Positions 50,639-58,293 of a stretch of 64,000 bases of DNA are shown piece after piece. The notes below the pieces were generated by a model. The model saw only the letters and a list, made by a program, of their open reading frames with translations, ran no database searches and had not been told where the DNA came from. Source of the stretch: JBELHR01 sp049606855. Lineage in GTDB: Bacteria > Bacteroidota > Bacteroidia > Flavobacteriales > Flavobacteriaceae. Within the stretch, counting starts at the first letter, position 1, and each line of letters begins with the position of its first letter. Made by a program: the position numbers and the translations under genes. The stretch covers positions 62,001-126,000 of the forward strand of contig JBMYVY010000004.1 in the NCBI GenBank assembly GCA_049606855.1, in the 5' to 3' direction.

Positions 50639-51431
50639 GTTCTATTGCCTTTCTTACGCTTCCGTGCTCTAGGAGTAATGATTGAGCTTTTGAAGGTTCA
50701 ATTCCAAGTGCATCGCTTACCATTCGTGTACCGCGCTCAACCAATTTATCATTAGACAACTTCATGTCCACCATGCGATTCCCTTTAACATGACCCAATT
50801 TAATCATTACTGAAGTACTGAGCATATTAAGGACCATTTTCTGTGCTGTTCCAGACTTCATTCTAGTAGAACCGGTAACATATTCTGGGCCGACAATTAC
50901 TTCTACTGGAAACTCCGCTTCTTGAGCTACTTTGGAACCTATATTACATACAATGGCTCCTGTAATCAAACCTTGCTTCCTTGCTCTATTTAGCCCTCCA
51001 ACAACATAAGGAGTGCTTCCTGAGGCAGCGATCCCAACCAAAACATCTTTATCCGAGATTTTAAACTGCTCTAAATCCTTCCAGGCTTGATCAAAATCAT
51101 CTTCTGCCTGCTCAACCGCATTTCTTAAGGCATGATCACCCCCAGCGATTAATCCAATCACTTTTCCTGAATCTACTCCAAAGGTAGGGGGACATTCTGA
51201 TGCGTCCAAAACTCCTAATCTACCCGATGTTCCAGCTCCGATATAAAAAAGCCTTCCTCCTTTAGACATTTTTAAAAATATCTCATTGGCAAGAGCAGCA
51301 ATAGAAGTCTTCTGAGCCTGAACGGCTAGGGCAACTTTTTGATCTTCTCGATTGATATCATTTATAATTTCTTCAAAGGTTTTGTCCTGAAGATTATCAT
51401 AAAGGGATGCTTGTTCTGTAGTTCTAGTCAA
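50625..51431 (-). CDS. murQ: N-acetylmuramic acid 6-phosphate etherase
   Basis: MurQ cleaves the lactyl ether of MurNAc-6-phosphate, yielding GlcNAc-6-phosphate and D-lactate. The 268-aa SIS-domain protein has the family start TRTTEQASLYDNL, the signature YIGAGTSGRLGVLDASECPPTFG near residue 62, VGIAASGSTPYVVGGL near residue 125 and GPEYVTGSTRMKSGTAQK near residue 180. The start is a TTG at 51431, since the frame has no ATG nearby and the family begins here. A -7 element lies 24 bases upstream. It leads a five-gene operon. Confidence 0.95.
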   Translation of the reverse strand: MTRTTEQASLYDNLQDKTFEEIINDINREDQKVALAVQAQKTSIAALANEIFLKMSKGGRLFYIGAGTSGRLGVLDASECPPTFGVDSGKVIGLIAGGDHALRNAVEQAEDDFDQAWKDLEQFKISDKDVLVGIAASGSTPYVVGGLNRARKQGLITGAIVCNIGSKVAQEAEFPVEVIVGPEYVTGSTRMKSGTAQKMVLNMLSTSVMIKLGHVKGNRMVDMKLSNDKLVERGTRMVSDALGIEPSKAQSLLLEHGSVRKAIEHGKK

Positions 51432-51455
51432 GTTGTTTTATTTTCAGATTAGATA

Positions 51456-51463
51456 CAAAAATA
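51456..51463 (-). promoter_or_regulatory. -7 promoter element of the murQ operon
   Basis: On the minus strand the sequence is TATTTTTG, 24 bases before the TTG start of murQ. It supports the TTG as a genuine start, because no ATG lies between it and the promoter. Confidence 0.55.
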
Positions 51464-51494
51464 AAAGAATATCTTTAGTGCAAATATCTTTATT

Positions 51495-52979
51495 ATGAAA
51501 AACCTATTATCCCTTTTCATCCTATTTAATTGTGGGATGATGTTGGCACAAGAAAGAAGCCTGCCTGTCGACATGATGAAGCATTCGGAACACCAACAAG
51601 TTATCAATGGAAAAAAAGTAAGTTTTCAAACGACAATTGGTACTCAGCCCGTTTGGAACAATGAAAATCAAGTGGTTGCCAGCTTGTTTTACACCTATTA
51701 TAAACGCACCGATATTTCGACGGCCGAAAATAGGCCATTGTTAATTTCTTTTAATGGTGGGCCTGGATCAGCCTCCGTTTGGATGCACATTGCATACACC
51801 GGCCCTAAAGTTTTAAAAATTGATGATGAAGGATATCCTGTTCAACCTTATGGAGTTGAAGACAATCCTTATTCTATTTTAGATGTTGCAGATATCCTTT
51901 ATATAAACCCGGTAAACACAGGATACTCAAGAATGGTTCAAGTTGATGGCAAATGGCCGGACAAAAAACAATTTTTTGGGGTAAATGCAGATGTAAATTA
52001 TTTATCTGAATGGATAAACACTTTTGTTACTCGTCATAACAGATGGCCTTCTCCTAAGTATATTATTGGTGAAAGTTATGGTGGTACTCGAGTTTCTGGT
52101 TTGGCTGGAGCATTACAGGAAAGTCAATGGATGTATTTAAACGGAGTAATCCTTGTCTCTCCAGCAGATTATAAATCATATGGCTCGGATGACGCACTGT
52201 CTTCCGCCTTAAATCTCCCTTATTTTGCTGCTGCCTCGTGGTATCACGGTACCCTATCAACGGAACTTCAAGATAAAGATTTACTGGAACTATTACCGGA
52301 AGTCGAACAGTATGCCATTAATAATTTAATGCCTGCATTAGCAAAGGGAGGCTTTCTCTCTCAAAGTGAAAAAGAAAGTATCGCCGAGAAAATGGCCTAT
52401 TATACTGGTTTAGATCAAAAGGAAATTCTTCAATTCAATCTGGATATACCGACTTCTTACTTTTGGAAAGATTTATTGAGAGATCAAGGAGGGTATACTG
52501 TAGGAAGATTAGATTCTCGATACAAGGGAATCGACAAAACCGAAGCAGGAGTTAGAACAGATTTCAATCCGGAATTAAACTCTTGGTTACACTCATTTAC
52601 CCCAGCGATAAACTACTATTTCAAATCTTATTTGGATCTTGATACCGATGTAAAATACAATGTATTTGGGCCAGTGAGACCCTGGGATTTTGAAAATAAT
52701 GAAACTAGAGAGCAGCTGCGCAAAGCTATGGCGATGAATCCGTATTTAAACGTATTATACCAAACCGGTTATTACGACGGCGCAACTACTTATTTCAACT
52801 CAAAATATTCCATGTGGCAATTAGATCCAAGCGGAAAAATGAAGGACAGAATGAGTTTCAAGGGATACCGTTCAGGTCACATGATGTATTTGAGACGTGA
52901 TGATTTAAAACAAGCAAACCAAGACCTCAGAGACTTTATAGAAAAAACCAAAAGTCCAGAAGGATCTGCTAAGTATTAA
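51495..52979 (+). CDS. Secreted serine carboxypeptidase, family S10
   Basis: This 494-aa enzyme has a signal peptide (LLSLFILFNCGMMLAQ) and the S10 alpha/beta-hydrolase fold. Substrate-binding ISFNGGPGSASVWMH lies near residue 84, the nucleophile Ser194 in IIGESYGGTRVSG, the Asp in TGYYDGATTYFN near residue 425 and the His in RSGHMMYL near residue 460. It removes C-terminal amino acids from peptides outside the cytoplasm. No type IX secretion tail is visible. It is divergent from murQ and convergent with the NtrC-type regulator gene. Confidence 0.93.
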   Translation: MKNLLSLFILFNCGMMLAQERSLPVDMMKHSEHQQVINGKKVSFQTTIGTQPVWNNENQVVASLFYTYYKRTDISTAENRPLLISFNGGPGSASVWMHIAYTGPKVLKIDDEGYPVQPYGVEDNPYSILDVADILYINPVNTGYSRMVQVDGKWPDKKQFFGVNADVNYLSEWINTFVTRHNRWPSPKYIIGESYGGTRVSGLAGALQESQWMYLNGVILVSPADYKSYGSDDALSSALNLPYFAAASWYHGTLSTELQDKDLLELLPEVEQYAINNLMPALAKGGFLSQSEKESIAEKMAYYTGLDQKEILQFNLDIPTSYFWKDLLRDQGGYTVGRLDSRYKGIDKTEAGVRTDFNPELNSWLHSFTPAINYYFKSYLDLDTDVKYNVFGPVRPWDFENNETREQLRKAMAMNPYLNVLYQTGYYDGATTYFNSKYSMWQLDPSGKMKDRMSFKGYRSGHMMYLRRDDLKQANQDLRDFIEKTKSPEGSAKY

Positions 52980-52984
52980 TAGTT

Positions 52985-53040
52985 AAATTTTGGCTGAGCT
53001 TATTTGGAGGCAAACATCTGAACATCCTCAGCCGAAATTT
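52985..53040. terminator. Inverted repeat, candidate terminator between the S10 peptidase and regulator genes
   Basis: The arms AAATTTTGGCTGAG (52985-52998) and CTCAGCCGAAATTT (53027-53040) pair over 14 bases with one G-U pair, around a 28-base loop. The right arm is inside the regulator gene. There is no strong T-run, so the role is uncertain. Confidence 0.35.
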
Positions 53041-54163
53041 CTCCTCCACCCAAAATATAGAGTCGTTCAACAACATTTCTAAGCTCTCTAATATTTCCCG
53101 TCCAATCATAGGACTGAAGCAAACTAGTAGCATCCTGGGAAAATTTCTTTTGAGGTAAACCTTGCTCCTTACTGATACCCTCTGCAAAGTACTGCAGAAG
53201 ATCAGGGATATCTTCTCTTCTATCATTTAAAGCAGGAACACTAATTAAGATAACAGCAAGTCGGTGGTATAAATCCTCACGAAATCTTCCGTCTGCTATT
53301 TCTTTTTTCAAGTCTTTGTTCGTTGCGGCAAGCACCCTAACATTAACCTTAATATCCTTGTCACTCCCAACTCTAGAAATTCTATTTTCTTGCAGTGCTC
53401 TCAATACTTTGGCTTGAGCCGACAATGACATATCGCCAATCTCATCCAAAAATATAGTTCCTCCATTTGCGGCTTCGAACTTTCCAGCCCTATCTTTATT
53501 TGCTCCTGTAAATGATCCCTTTACATGGCCAAACAACTCACTTTCGATCAACTCCGAGGGAATTGCAGCGCAATTTACCTCTATCATTGGAGCCTTAGTT
53601 CTATTGGACTTTTCATGTAGCCAATGTGCTACTAATTCTTTACCTGTACCATTGGGACCGGTAATTAACACTCGCGCATCTGTAGGTGCAACTTTTTCAA
53701 TAATATCCTTAATTTGAGACAAAGCCTTTGAATGCCCCACCATCTCGTATTTCTTATTGACCTTCTTTTTTAATTTTTTATTCTCAACAACGAGGTTTTT
53801 TCGATCCAAAGCATTTCGGACGGTGTTGAGCAAACGATTTAAATCTGGTGGCTTAGAAATATAGTCAAAAGCCCCCATTCTCATCGTATTGACCGCAGTA
53901 TCTAGGTCCCCATGACCTGAAATCATAACCACTGGAACCTCGGGCTTAATGGCCTTTATTTTTTGAAGTACCTCTACTCCATCCATTTTAGGCATTTTTA
54001 TATCGCTCATGACTAAATCATAATCCTCCTTTTCAACCATTCCTATTCCAATAAGACCGTCCGCTGCCTCATCTACATGGTAATCCTTATTCTCCTCTGA
54101 TATTATTTTTTTTAATACACGGCGAATAGCCGCTTCGTCTTCTATGATTAGTATTTTGCTCAT
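53000..54163 (-). CDS. NtrC-type sigma-54-activating response regulator without a DNA-binding domain
   Basis: This 387-aa protein has a receiver domain (residues 1-120, phospho-acceptor Asp54 in VMSDIKMPKMDG) and an AAA+ sigma-54 activation domain with Walker A GPNGTGKELVAHW near residue 165, the loop GSFTGANKDRAGKFEAA in place of GAFTGA, and Walker B GTIFLDEIGDMS. The chain ends soon after the AAA+ helical subdomain (RELRNVVERLYILGGGEI). The Fis-type helix-turn-helix of about 60 residues is absent and the stop is followed immediately by a convergent gene. No histidine kinase is adjacent. Relatives ending in the same way occur in other flavobacteria as I recall. Confidence 0.9.
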   Translation of the reverse strand: MSKILIIEDEAAIRRVLKKIISEENKDYHVDEAADGLIGIGMVEKEDYDLVMSDIKMPKMDGVEVLQKIKAIKPEVPVVMISGHGDLDTAVNTMRMGAFDYISKPPDLNRLLNTVRNALDRKNLVVENKKLKKKVNKKYEMVGHSKALSQIKDIIEKVAPTDARVLITGPNGTGKELVAHWLHEKSNRTKAPMIEVNCAAIPSELIESELFGHVKGSFTGANKDRAGKFEAANGGTIFLDEIGDMSLSAQAKVLRALQENRISRVGSDKDIKVNVRVLAATNKDLKKEIADGRFREDLYHRLAVILISVPALNDRREDIPDLLQYFAEGISKEQGLPQKKFSQDATSLLQSYDWTGNIRELRNVVERLYILGGGEISAEDVQMFASK

Positions 54164-54215
54164 AAAGTGAAATTAGTGCTTTCCTTTTAAATTATAAAAA
54201 CTTTTATATTTTTTT

Positions 54216-54243
54216 AAATTTATTATGCATGCATAATAAATTT
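54216..54243. promoter_or_regulatory. 28-bp perfect palindrome over the marR-fad promoter (likely MarR operator)
   Basis: The half-site AAATTTATTATGCA is followed by its exact reverse complement, all 28 bases symmetric. It ends three bases before the TATATTTG element and covers the region where a -33 signal would be. The only regulator nearby is the MarR protein encoded directly downstream, whose family binds such AT-rich palindromes. Repression of its own operon is the simplest reading. Confidence 0.75.
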
Positions 54244-54246
54244 TTC

Positions 54247-54254
54247 TATATTTG
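54247..54254 (+). promoter_or_regulatory. -7 promoter element of marR-fadNAE, four bases from the start codon
   Basis: TATATTTG matches TAnnTTTG, followed by AATT and the ATG at 54259. Transcription would begin at the start codon. Confidence 0.65.
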
Positions 54255-54258
54255 AATT

Positions 54259-54693
54259 ATGCAAAAAGAAATTACTATAGATCACGCTTTACGTGCAACA
54301 TGGCAAGCTGTTGCCAAAATGTACAATGAACAAGCGGTAAAATATGATTCCACAATGGCAGCTGCATTTGTCATTTTAAATATTGATGTGGAGAACGGAA
54401 CTCCTTCTACCTCTCTAGGCCCTCTTATGGGAATGGAATCAACGAGTTTATCACGAATTCTAAAAAACCTGGAGGAGCGTGAAGTAATATTTAGAGAAAA
54501 AAACCCAAACGATGGACGAAGTGTCCTAATTAAACTAACCCCACTGGGATTAGAGAAAAGAGACCTTTCGAGAAGTAAAGTGATTCAGTTTAATGAAAAA
54601 GTTCGCTCAGAACTTAGTGAAGAGCAAATACAGAATTTTTTTGAGGTCACAGACGTAATTCAAAAATTAATTTCCGATAAAAATATATTCTAA
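54259..54693 (+). CDS. MarR-family transcriptional regulator of the fad operon
   Basis: This 144-aa winged-helix protein has the MarR core: GTPSTSLGPLMGMESTSLSRILKNLEEREVIFREKNPNDGRSVLIKLTPLGLEK, where the recognition helix is in MESTSLSRILKNLE and the wing carries NPNDGRSVLI. The N-terminus and the C-terminal helix form the dimer interface. It leads the fadN-fadA-fadE operon, starts four bases after a -7 element and lies directly behind a perfect 28-bp palindrome. I infer that it represses the operon and responds to a fatty acid or acyl-CoA; the ligand is not shown by the sequence. Confidence 0.9.
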   Translation: MQKEITIDHALRATWQAVAKMYNEQAVKYDSTMAAAFVILNIDVENGTPSTSLGPLMGMESTSLSRILKNLEEREVIFREKNPNDGRSVLIKLTPLGLEKRDLSRSKVIQFNEKVRSELSEEQIQNFFEVTDVIQKLISDKNIF

Positions 54694-54697
54694 CCAC

Positions 54698-57100
54698 ATG
54701 AAAAGAAGTATTAAAAAAGTAGCGGTAATAGGCTCCGGGATCATGGGATCTGGGATAGCCTGTCATTTTGCGAATATTGGATTAGAGGTTCTGCTTTTGG
54801 ACATAGTTCCAAGAGAACTCTTGCCATCAGAAGAAAAAAAAGGACTCAGCTTAGACGATAAATCGGTACGCAATAGAATTGTGAACCAAAGTCTTCAAAC
54901 TGCCCTAAAATCAAAACCATCACCGATATATTCGAAATCGTTTTCGTCAAGAATTGAAACGGGTAACTTAGAGGATGACTTACACAAAATATCTGATGCT
55001 GATTGGGTTATTGAAGTTGTTGTAGAACGCCTTGATATTAAAAAATCTGTTTTTGAAAAAATTGAAAAGTTCCGCAAAAAAGGAACCTTAATTACAAGCA
55101 ACACTTCCGGTATTCCTATTCAATTTATGAATGAAGGACGCAGTGAAGATTTCAGAAAACACTTTGCAGTTTCCCACTTTTTTAATCCACCGAGATATTT
55201 AAAATTATTTGAAGTAATTCCAGGTCCAGATTGCAAAAAAGAAGTTGTGGACTTCTTAATGAATTTCGGAGATAAATTCTTAGGCAAAACTTCAGTTCTT
55301 GCAAAAGACACTCCGGCCTTTATAGGGAATCGTATCGGGATATTTGGTATTATGAGTTTATTCCACATCGTGCGCGATATGGGAATGACCGTTGAAGAAG
55401 TAGACAAGTTAACCGGTCCGGTTATTGGAAGACCCAAATCTGCGACTTTTAGAACGGTGGATGTGGTCGGTTTAGATACTCTGGTCCATGTAGCAAATGG
55501 TCTGAGAGAAAACTGCCCTCAAGATGAATCCAATGATTTGTTTGTGCTCCCCGATTATATCGAACACATGATGAAAGAAAATTGGTTAGGTTCTAAATCT
55601 GGTCAAGGGTTTTATAAAAAGTCAAAAGATGAAAATGGCAAAAAACAGATTCTGGCTTTAAATTTGGATAGCTTAGAATACGCTCCATCTCAAAAAGTAA
55701 AGTTCCCTACTCTTGCACTAACCAAAACAATAGATAATGTAAGTGATCGTTTTAAGGTTTTGGTTAAAGGAAAAGACAAGGCCGGTGAATTTTACCGCAA
55801 AACTTTTTCTGCATTATTTCAGTATGCCTCAAATCGAATTCCAGAAATATCGGATGAATTATATCGTATTGATGATGCGATGAAAGCCGGATTTGGTTGG
55901 CAGCACGGTCCCTTTGAAATTTGGGATGCCGTAGGCGTTGAAAAAGGGGTTTTGATGATGGAAAAAGAAGGCTATAAACCAGCGACTTGGGTTTTTGACA
56001 TGATCGATTCCGGTCAAAAGTCCTTTTATGGGGTGGAAGAAGGAAAATCAACTTATTACGATATTCCTAAAAAATCTGAACTTATTGTCCCTGGACAGGA
56101 TGGCTTCATCATTTTAGACAATATCCGAGAAACCAAAACCATATGGTCAAATAGTGATGCCTGTATACAAGACTTAGGTGACGGGGTGCTCAATGTAGAG
56201 TTCCGCTCAAAAATGAACACTTTAGGAGGAGGCGTGATTGCCGCTATTAATAAAGGTTTGGACTTAGCAGAAAATGAATACGAAGCATTGATATTAGGAA
56301 ATCAGGCAGCAAATTTTTCGGTTGGAGCAAATCTAGGTGTTGTTTTTCTGTTGGCTATAGAGCAAGAATACGATGATCTAAATATGGCAATCAAAGTCTT
56401 TCAAGATACGGTAATGCGTTTGCGCTATTCTTCAATTCCGACATTATTGACCCCAAGGGGAATGACTTTTGGAGGGGCTTGCGAAATGTCAATGCATGTC
56501 GACAAAGTTATTGCAGCAGCAGAAACCTATACTGGACTTGTGGAGTTTGGAGTTGGTATTATTCCAGCAGGAGCTGGGACCAAGGAAATGACTTTAAGAG
56601 CTTCTGAGCACTTTTTGAAAGATGATGTAAAATTAAATCGACTAAGAGATAGCTTTATCAATATTGCCATGGCTAAAGTGGCGACATCTGCTCAAGAAGC
56701 CTTTGAAATGGGCTTTTATCAAGAAGGAAAGGATCTTGTGGTGGTTAATGAAAAACGTCAAATTGCTACAGCAAAGAAACACGCGCTCCAAATGTTAGAT
56801 GACGGGTATTTGCAGCCAACACCGAAAAAAGTGAAGGTCCTTGGTCAACAAGCATTGGGAATGTTCCAGGTTGGAACGGACTCTTTGGTACAAGGACACT
56901 ATGCCTCAAAGCACGATCAAAAAATTGCAAACAAGTTAGGGTATATCATGGCAGGTGGAGATTTGTCTGAACCTAGCTTTGTATCTGAGCAATATCTACT
57001 TGACCTTGAACGAGAAGCAATGATGTCTCTCATTACAGAAAAGAAGACCTTAGAACGTATACAACATACTCTGAAAACTGGTAAACCTTTAAGAAATTAA
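54698..57100 (+). CDS. fadN: 3-hydroxyacyl-CoA dehydrogenase / enoyl-CoA hydratase (FadN-type)
   Basis: This 800-aa enzyme performs the hydration and second oxidation steps of beta-oxidation. The N-terminal dehydrogenase has the NAD fold GSGIMGSGIACHFANIG near residue 11 and the helical HAD domain with DTPAFIGNRIGIF near residue 203; the C-terminal half (about 495-720) is a crotonase domain with ALILGNQAANFSVGANLG and GGACEMSMHVD. This order (dehydrogenase first) is that of B. subtilis FadN and the reverse of E. coli FadB. The neighbours fadA and fadE repeat the B. subtilis fadNAE order. It begins four bases after marR. Confidence 0.94.
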   Translation: MKRSIKKVAVIGSGIMGSGIACHFANIGLEVLLLDIVPRELLPSEEKKGLSLDDKSVRNRIVNQSLQTALKSKPSPIYSKSFSSRIETGNLEDDLHKISDADWVIEVVVERLDIKKSVFEKIEKFRKKGTLITSNTSGIPIQFMNEGRSEDFRKHFAVSHFFNPPRYLKLFEVIPGPDCKKEVVDFLMNFGDKFLGKTSVLAKDTPAFIGNRIGIFGIMSLFHIVRDMGMTVEEVDKLTGPVIGRPKSATFRTVDVVGLDTLVHVANGLRENCPQDESNDLFVLPDYIEHMMKENWLGSKSGQGFYKKSKDENGKKQILALNLDSLEYAPSQKVKFPTLALTKTIDNVSDRFKVLVKGKDKAGEFYRKTFSALFQYASNRIPEISDELYRIDDAMKAGFGWQHGPFEIWDAVGVEKGVLMMEKEGYKPATWVFDMIDSGQKSFYGVEEGKSTYYDIPKKSELIVPGQDGFIILDNIRETKTIWSNSDACIQDLGDGVLNVEFRSKMNTLGGGVIAAINKGLDLAENEYEALILGNQAANFSVGANLGVVFLLAIEQEYDDLNMAIKVFQDTVMRLRYSSIPTLLTPRGMTFGGACEMSMHVDKVIAAAETYTGLVEFGVGIIPAGAGTKEMTLRASEHFLKDDVKLNRLRDSFINIAMAKVATSAQEAFEMGFYQEGKDLVVVNEKRQIATAKKHALQMLDDGYLQPTPKKVKVLGQQALGMFQVGTDSLVQGHYASKHDQKIANKLGYIMAGGDLSEPSFVSEQYLLDLEREAMMSLITEKKTLERIQHTLKTGKPLRN

Positions 57101-57102
57101 TC

Positions 57103-58287
57103 ATGAAAACTGCATATATAGTAAAAGGCTATCGTACGGCCGTAGGGAAGGCTCCTAAAGGTGTCTTCAGGTTCAAAAGACCCGATGAATTAGCTGCTGA
57201 AACTATTCAGCACTTACTCAAGGAAATTCCTGAGTTGGATAAAAAGAGAATCGATGATGTAATCGTTGGTAATGCAATGCCAGAGGCAGAACAGGGGCTC
57301 AACATGGGAAGGTTAATTTCGCTAATGGGATTAGGAATCGAGGATGTTGCTGGAGTTACTGTAAATCGATACTGCGCATCGGGACTTGAAACAATTTCAA
57401 TGGCAGCTGCAAAAATTCAGTCAGGAATGGCCGATTGTATCATTGCAGGAGGAGTTGAATCCATGAGTTTTATACCAATGGGAGGATACCGCCCAGTGCC
57501 CAATTACAGTCTAACCAAGGAAGGAAAGGAAGAATATTATTGGGGCATGGGGCTAACTGCAGAGGCAGTAGCACAAGAATTTAAAGTTTCACGAGAGGAC
57601 CAGGATGCTTTCGCATTCCACTCACATCAAAAGGCACTGAACGCGCTTGACAACAATACTTTCAAAGATGATATTGTTCCCATTACTGTGGAGCAAATAT
57701 TTGTGGATGGCGATGGCAAGAAACAACATTCAGAGTACACCGTTACTCAGGATGAAGGTCCTCGTCGTGGTACTTCTATTGAAGCTTTAGCAAAACTTAA
57801 ACCTGTTTTCGCTGCAGATGGGTCTGTAACAGCAGGAAACTCCTCCCAGATGTCAGATGGAGCTGCCTTCGTTATGGTGATGAGTGAAGAAATGGTTAAG
57901 GAACTGAATTTAGAACCAGTAGCTCGAATGGTGTCCTTTGCAGCAGTTGGATTAGAACCTAGAATCATGGGAATGGGACCTGTAAAAGCAGTACCTAAAG
58001 CCTTACAAAGAGCAGGATTGAGCATTAAAGACATCGAACAATTTGAACTAAATGAGGCATTTGCTTCACAATCTCTAGCTGTGATGAGAGAATTGGACTT
58101 AGATCCATCTATCGTCAACGTAAATGGAGGGGCTATTGCCTTAGGACATCCTCTAGGATGTACTGGAGCGAAGTTATCAGTGCAACTTTTTAATGAGATG
58201 CGAAGAAGAAAGCAGAAATACGGAGTTGTAACTATGTGCGTTGGAACTGGTCAAGGAGCTGCTGGAATATATGAACTATTAAACTAA
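57103..58287 (+). CDS. fadA: Acetyl-CoA acyltransferase (thiolase)
   Basis: This thiolase makes the last cut of the beta-oxidation cycle, releasing acetyl-CoA. The 394-aa protein has the acyl-accepting Cys91 in NRYCASGLETISM, the HPLGCTGAK histidine motif and the second cysteine in TMCVGTGQGAAGI near residue 379, the standard catalytic triad. It lies two bases after fadN and six before fadE. Length and motifs are fully typical of FadA-type degradative thiolases rather than biosynthetic AtoB, and the operon supports this. Confidence 0.96.
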   Translation: MKTAYIVKGYRTAVGKAPKGVFRFKRPDELAAETIQHLLKEIPELDKKRIDDVIVGNAMPEAEQGLNMGRLISLMGLGIEDVAGVTVNRYCASGLETISMAAAKIQSGMADCIIAGGVESMSFIPMGGYRPVPNYSLTKEGKEEYYWGMGLTAEAVAQEFKVSREDQDAFAFHSHQKALNALDNNTFKDDIVPITVEQIFVDGDGKKQHSEYTVTQDEGPRRGTSIEALAKLKPVFAADGSVTAGNSSQMSDGAAFVMVMSEEMVKELNLEPVARMVSFAAVGLEPRIMGMGPVKAVPKALQRAGLSIKDIEQFELNEAFASQSLAVMRELDLDPSIVNVNGGAIALGHPLGCTGAKLSVQLFNEMRRRKQKYGVVTMCVGTGQGAAGIYELLN

Positions 58288-58293
58288 AGTGAC

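Noticed and set aside
57747..58118. A 123-codon open frame antisense to fadA (and a similar one at 55120-55437 antisense to fadN)
   Set aside because: Both are opposite highly conserved enzyme regions; they lack promoter, start context and recognisable motifs.
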